A DNA stretch of 7,758 nucleotides from Nanohaloarchaea archaeon PL-Br10_U2g5. Lineage in GTDB: Archaea; Halobacteriota; Halobacteria; Halobacteriales; Haloferacaceae. Under the pieces are notes generated by a model. It had not been told where the DNA came from, searched no databases, and saw only the letters and a list, made by a program, of their open reading frames with translations. Positions 4,811-7,758 of the stretch are shown here, in pieces (within the stretch, counting starts at the first letter, position 1; every line of letters begins with the position of its first letter). The stretch is from NCBI GenBank assembly GCA_001564205.1, contig LKMY01000070.1, forward strand, positions 1 through 7,758, given 5' to 3'. The position numbers and the translations under genes were made by a program.

Positions 4811-6379
4811 TCACTTTCTGATGACGGTGCCGGGCGTCGCTCCGGTGTGTTCTCCGTGCTCGACGACGAACGTTCCGTTCACCAGCACGTGCGGTATTCC
4901 GTTCGGCGGGCGACGCGGCTCCTCGTACGTCGCCGGGGTGCTTACCCTGTCGGGATCGAACGCAACGAGGTCGGCGTCGGCTCCCGGCCGAATGATACCC
5001 TTCGTGTGAAGACCGATAACCCGAGCGGGGAGCGACGTCATCATGCGAACCGCTTCTTCGATCGAAAAGAGGTTCTGATCACGAGCGTAGTGGCCGAGAA
5101 CGCGAGGATACGTCCCGTACGTACGTGGGTGCGGTTCGCCGCCGAGCAATCCGTCCGTCGCGACCGCGGCCCGCTCGTATTCGAGGATGTTTCTCACGTC
5201 CGATTCGATAGAGTGGAACGAGACTTCTTCGACTTCCAACCGCTCTTCCGCGAGGAGGTCCATGACGGCCACTTCGGGATCCGTCCCGCGTTCGGCCGCT
5301 ATCTCCACGATACTCATCCCGACGAACCGCTCGTTTTCCTCGCTGGCGACGCTCGTGACCGACACGTCTTCCCACGGAACCGTCACGTCTGCGAGGTGGT
5401 CGCGGATGCGATCCCGGTCCGTCTCGTCCCGGAGGTGGCCAACGGTGTCGTCGACGTCTCCCGTTCGAGTCCACGCCGGCAGGAAGGACGCGAGCATCGT
5501 GCTCCCCGCTTTGTACGGGTACTGGTCTGCGGTGATATCGACCCCGCGTTCCCTGGCCGCCTCGAGGAACTCGATGGCGCGCCGCGACTTTCCGTGTTGT
5601 CGGCCGTACATCACTTTAAAATGCGAGAGATGTAGCGGGATCCCCTCGCTGGCGCCGACGTCGATGAACTCGTCTAACGCAGTCCAGATATCGTCCGCTT
5701 CGTTTCGGATGTGTGCGACGAACGGTCGGTCGAACGGAGCCGCGCTTCGGGCCAGCGCTCGCAGTTCATCCGTATCGGCGTTGACCTGCGGCGTGTAGAC
5801 GAGTCCCGTAGAGAGGCCGACCGCTCCCGCTTCGAGCGCCTCCGTCACACGGTCGGCCATCGTGGACAGCTCGTCGTCATCTGGTCGTCTGTCGGCCATC
5901 CCCATGACGTCGAACCGAACGGTTCCGTGGCCGACGAGGGAGGCGACGTTCGGCGCCACCCCGCTCGCTTCGATCGCGTCGAAGTACTCGCCCATGCTCC
6001 CCCACGCCCAGTCGCGCTCCGGCCGACCGTCGAGTCCGCTCACGTGGTCTTCCCACTGTGACGCACCGTTCTCCCGGTACATCGGTGCCATGGAGAACCC
6101 GTCCTGTCCGAGTATCTCGGTCGTTACCCCCTGCATCGTTTTTGGTGCGAGCTCCGGCCGAGAGAACAGACGCAGGTCCGAGTGCGAGTGCAGGTCTATG
6201 AACCCCGGTGCGAGTGTCAGCCCGTCCAGATCGACGGTCCGATCGGCGTCCCGCTCGGGTGAGTCTCCCCGAGTCACCGTTTCGATTCGGCCGTCTGCCA
6301 CTCCGATCGATCCCCGAAACCACGGGGTGCCGGTCCCATCTACGATTCGACAGTTCTCGAGGCGGATATCGACTGTCAT
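4811..6379 (-). CDS. D-aminoacylase-like metal-dependent amidohydrolase (N-acyl-D-amino-acid deacylase family)
   Basis: Amidohydrolase-superfamily enzyme of 522 residues, close to usual D-aminoacylase length. These enzymes remove acyl groups from N-acyl-D-amino acids. An N-terminal beta-sandwich strand set (1-55) precedes a TIM barrel, and the sandwich closes at the C-terminus (GADADLVAFDPDRV, 466-479). Metal-site residues are H64 and H66 (PGFIDLHSHSD), H223 (VAHIRNE), H253 (HLSHFK) and D409 (ATDG). H223 and H253 are 30 apart, as in the Alcaligenes enzyme. At the position where classical D-aminoacylases carry a metal-ligand Cys (GNCG) this protein has Asp (D93, TTEILGQDGFSMAP), so it belongs to a GQDG branch and may differ in metal content or substrate. 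The ATG at 6379 gives the normal N-terminus and sits 26-27 bases after a TATA-like element. The upstream ATG at 6454 would add 25 basic, non-family residues. First gene of the minus-strand pair with the amidase. Confidence 0.9.
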   Translation of the reverse strand: MTVDIRLENCRIVDGTGTPWFRGSIGVADGRIETVTRGDSPERDADRTVDLDGLTLAPGFIDLHSHSDLRLFSRPELAPKTMQGVTTEILGQDGFSMAPMYRENGASQWEDHVSGLDGRPERDWAWGSMGEYFDAIEASGVAPNVASLVGHGTVRFDVMGMADRRPDDDELSTMADRVTEALEAGAVGLSTGLVYTPQVNADTDELRALARSAAPFDRPFVAHIRNEADDIWTALDEFIDVGASEGIPLHLSHFKVMYGRQHGKSRRAIEFLEAARERGVDITADQYPYKAGSTMLASFLPAWTRTGDVDDTVGHLRDETDRDRIRDHLADVTVPWEDVSVTSVASEENERFVGMSIVEIAAERGTDPEVAVMDLLAEERLEVEEVSFHSIESDVRNILEYERAAVATDGLLGGEPHPRTYGTYPRVLGHYARDQNLFSIEEAVRMMTSLPARVIGLHTKGIIRPGADADLVAFDPDRVSTPATYEEPRRPPNGIPHVLVNGTFVVEHGEHTGATPGTVIRK

Positions 6380-6401
6380 ATGGGTATCAGCGCGCGGGGG
6401 G

Positions 6402-6409
6402 TAGAAAAA
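6402..6409 (-). promoter_or_regulatory. TATA-like element of the D-aminoacylase-like gene
   Basis: The minus strand reads TTTTTCTA, centred about 26-27 bases before the ATG at 6379. It is a weaker match than the other TATA boxes in the window, but its spacing fits a leaderless start. Confidence 0.45.
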
Positions 6410-6434
6410 CGGTCGGGTCGAGCAAGTTTGGACA

Positions 6435-6457
6435 CGTATCGCGACGACACGCATACG
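6435..6457. repeat. inverted repeat CGTAT-N13-ATACG in divergent promoter region
   Basis: Five-base arms separated by 13 bases lie between the two divergent TATA boxes (6402-6409 minus, 6481-6490 plus). The position would let one bound regulator affect both genes. The arms are short and could arise by chance. Confidence 0.25.
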
Positions 6458-6474
6458 ACCGCGTGATTCCGCTT

Positions 6475-6491
6475 GCGAAATGTATATATAC
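6475..6491 (+). promoter_or_regulatory. BRE and TATA box of the ornithine cyclodeaminase-family gene
   Basis: GCGAAA is followed by TGTATATATAC, a clear BRE/TATA pair. The TATA centre lies about 27 bases before the ATG at 6514, predicting a leaderless transcript. This is the best promoter match in the window. Confidence 0.7.
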
Positions 6492-6513
6492 TTTTGTTCA
6501 GAGTCGATTGGTG

Positions 6514-7620
6514 ATGCCTACCGACACTCCCGACACGCTGCGCTTCCTCTCACAGGCCGACGCGATCGAGGCCGGCGCGTCGGACATGTCTCGCTGTGTC
6601 GACCAGATGGAGCGCGTGTTCGAACTGTACGACGAGGATCGAGTCATTATGGGCGGAGCGGGACAGTATCTCCACGGCCATATGACGACATTTCCGAGTG
6701 ATCTCTCAGACGACGAGGCCGAGACGCTCCGCTCCGGCAGTCGCTTCGGAGCCATGCCGGCGTACGTCGGCGGAGAGATCGAGACGATCGGGGTCAAATG
6801 GTACGGATCGGTCACGCCGAGAGCCGACGAGACGGCTGCGCCCGAATCGCCACCGCTGCTCGTGTTGAGCGACCCCGAGACCGGACGGCCGGAGGTCGTG
6901 ATGGACGGCTCGATCGTGAGTACGATGCGGACCGGCGCAATGGCCGGCTTGGGCGCTCGATACCTCCAAGGAGAGCGCGCTCGGACGGCGTCGGTCATCG
7001 GACCGGGACGAGTGGGGCAAGCGTCCGTGCTCGGTCTCGACGCCGCCTTGCCGTCTCTTGATGCGGTCCGTCTGTATCACCCGGACATCGAGTACGCAAA
7101 AGCGGTCCGTTCTGCGGTCGCCGAACGGGTTTCGACGACGGTTACCGCGACCGACTCGATGGAACACGCCGTACGCGGCGCAGACGTCACTGTCGCGGCG
7201 GCCTCTCGGAACCCGTCACCGCGAATCGACCCCTCGTGGCTCACCGGCGACTCGACCGTGATCCAGCTCGGTGATCTGCGTGTCCCCTTGGACGCGTTCG
7301 ACGACGATCGGATCTTCTGTGACATTCCCCGACACCCGTTGGAGTTCGAGACGCAGGTCGGATGGGATTTCACACGAGCGTTCACCGAAGCGATCGAGAG
7401 CGACGACGGCGAGATACGGCTGTCCGACGTCAGAGCACTGCACGAACTCGTCGGCGGAACGGATACGGCGCCGACGGACGGTGTGTCCATCCTGTCGTCG
7501 CTCGGCCTTCCGATGGAAGACGTGGCATGGGGGACGGAGATCTATCGAACCGCGGTCGCTCAGGACCTCGGTCAACAGCTGTTGCAGCGTTCTGAGCCGT
7601 ACTTTTCGACGCCTTCCTGA
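6514..7620 (+). CDS. ornithine cyclodeaminase / mu-crystallin family protein
   Basis: Protein of 368 residues in the NAD(P)-binding ornithine cyclodeaminase/mu-crystallin family, whose members act on amino acids or cyclic imines (ornithine cyclodeaminase, archaeal alanine dehydrogenase, ketimine reductases, opine-type synthases). The Rossmann nucleotide loop is SVIGPGRVGQ (160-169). The expected substrate-carboxylate and catalytic residues are K95 in GVKWYG and the STMRTGA motif (136-142, R139). It is longer than plain ornithine cyclodeaminases. The N-terminal style (TLRFLSQADAIEAGASDM, then MGGAGQYLHG and FGAMPAYVGG) resembles the subgroup often labelled 'tyramine oxidase subunit B' in databases, a label I regard as functionally unproven. 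The ATG at 6514 follows an excellent TATA box by 27 bases; GTG 6511 is next to it, and longer versions would run into the divergent gene. Divergently transcribed from the D-aminoacylase-like gene, which suggests co-regulation. The exact reaction is unresolved. Confidence 0.88.
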   Translation: MPTDTPDTLRFLSQADAIEAGASDMSRCVDQMERVFELYDEDRVIMGGAGQYLHGHMTTFPSDLSDDEAETLRSGSRFGAMPAYVGGEIETIGVKWYGSVTPRADETAAPESPPLLVLSDPETGRPEVVMDGSIVSTMRTGAMAGLGARYLQGERARTASVIGPGRVGQASVLGLDAALPSLDAVRLYHPDIEYAKAVRSAVAERVSTTVTATDSMEHAVRGADVTVAAASRNPSPRIDPSWLTGDSTVIQLGDLRVPLDAFDDDRIFCDIPRHPLEFETQVGWDFTRAFTEAIESDDGEIRLSDVRALHELVGGTDTAPTDGVSILSSLGLPMEDVAWGTEIYRTAVAQDLGQQLLQRSEPYFSTPS

Positions 7621-7650
7621 GACGCCAACGTCGGGTTTCGACCGCGACTC

Positions 7651-7670
7651 CGTCACTCGTACTCGTGACG
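7651..7670. repeat. 20-bp imperfect palindrome CGTCAC..GTAC..GTGACG
   Basis: Six-base perfect arms flank a central GTAC with two 2-base mismatched segments, 31 bases after the stop of the ornithine cyclodeaminase-family gene. It could be a 3'-end hairpin or an operator for the next gene. No T-tract follows directly. Confidence 0.35.
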
Positions 7671-7714
7671 CCGGGTGCTCGGCGGCTCGAACGTGAGCGG
7701 TGAATCTCTCGGAA

Positions 7715-7758
7715 TGTATTAGTACGGATCCGTTTGTCTTAGGACATATAATGAAAGA
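7715..7758 (+). promoter_or_regulatory. probable promoter of the next gene, with palindrome and possible start
   Basis: This stretch has TATA-like GTATTAGT (7716-7723), a perfect 10-bp palindrome ACGGATCCGT (7724-7733), a T-rich patch, and ACATATAATG (7743-7752). An ATG at 7751 is cut off by the window end after two full codons. Either it is the start of a plus-strand gene driven by the first element, or ATATAA is itself the TATA box of a gene starting about 27 bases further on. Confidence 0.3.

Noticed and set aside
4706..5635. 309-codon plus-strand open frame
   Set aside because: Antisense to the D-aminoacylase-like gene. Long antisense frames are common in GC-rich haloarchaeal genes, and the product is Arg-rich without motifs.
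6380..6454. N-terminal extension of the D-aminoacylase-like protein from the ATG at 6454
   Set aside because: Basic, proline-rich extension across the promoter region; the family N-terminus begins at the ATG at 6379.
6208..6513. Upstream extension of the ornithine cyclodeaminase-family frame to 6208
   Set aside because: It would overlap the divergent D-aminoacylase-like gene and run through its own BRE/TATA element; the family start is at 6514.

Overview
The window looks like haloarchaeal chromosome or megaplasmid DNA. The coding stretches are GC-rich with strong G/C preference at third codon positions, and the proteins are rich in Asp and Glu. The short AT-rich stretches hold archaeal TATA boxes placed about 26-27 bases before start codons, which is typical of leaderless haloarchaeal transcripts. 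I see no RNA gene, insertion sequence or CRISPR array.

Layout: 1-353 holds no convincing intact gene, only a possible decayed reading frame and a nested AACAC/GTGTT dyad. An IclR-family regulator is on the minus strand (354-1169). A 378-bp intergenic region with several inverted repeats separates it from a plus-strand pair: a DUF3830 cyclophilin-fold protein (1548-1970) and an M20-family N-carbamoyl-amino-acid/allantoate-type amidohydrolase (2065-3303). These converge with a minus-strand pair: an amidase-signature enzyme (3426-4724) and a D-aminoacylase-like metal hydrolase (4811-6379). A divergent promoter region (6380-6513) then leads to a plus-strand ornithine cyclodeaminase/mu-crystallin-family protein (6514-7620). 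The last 138 bases are non-coding, with dyads and possibly the first codons of another gene at 7751.

How they may work together: three different hydrolases of linear C-N (amide/ureido) bonds (M20, amidase signature, amidohydrolase superfamily) sit beside an imine/amino-acid redox or deaminase-type enzyme and an IclR regulator. IclR proteins usually control small catabolic modules. The simplest reading is a scavenging locus for N-acyl, N-carbamoyl or amide-blocked amino acids (L and D), in which deblocking is followed by oxidation or deamination. This is inferred from families and proximity; no substrate can be read from the sequence. No transporter or hydantoinase lies within the window, so the locus probably continues outside it. 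The least understood member is the DUF3830 protein.
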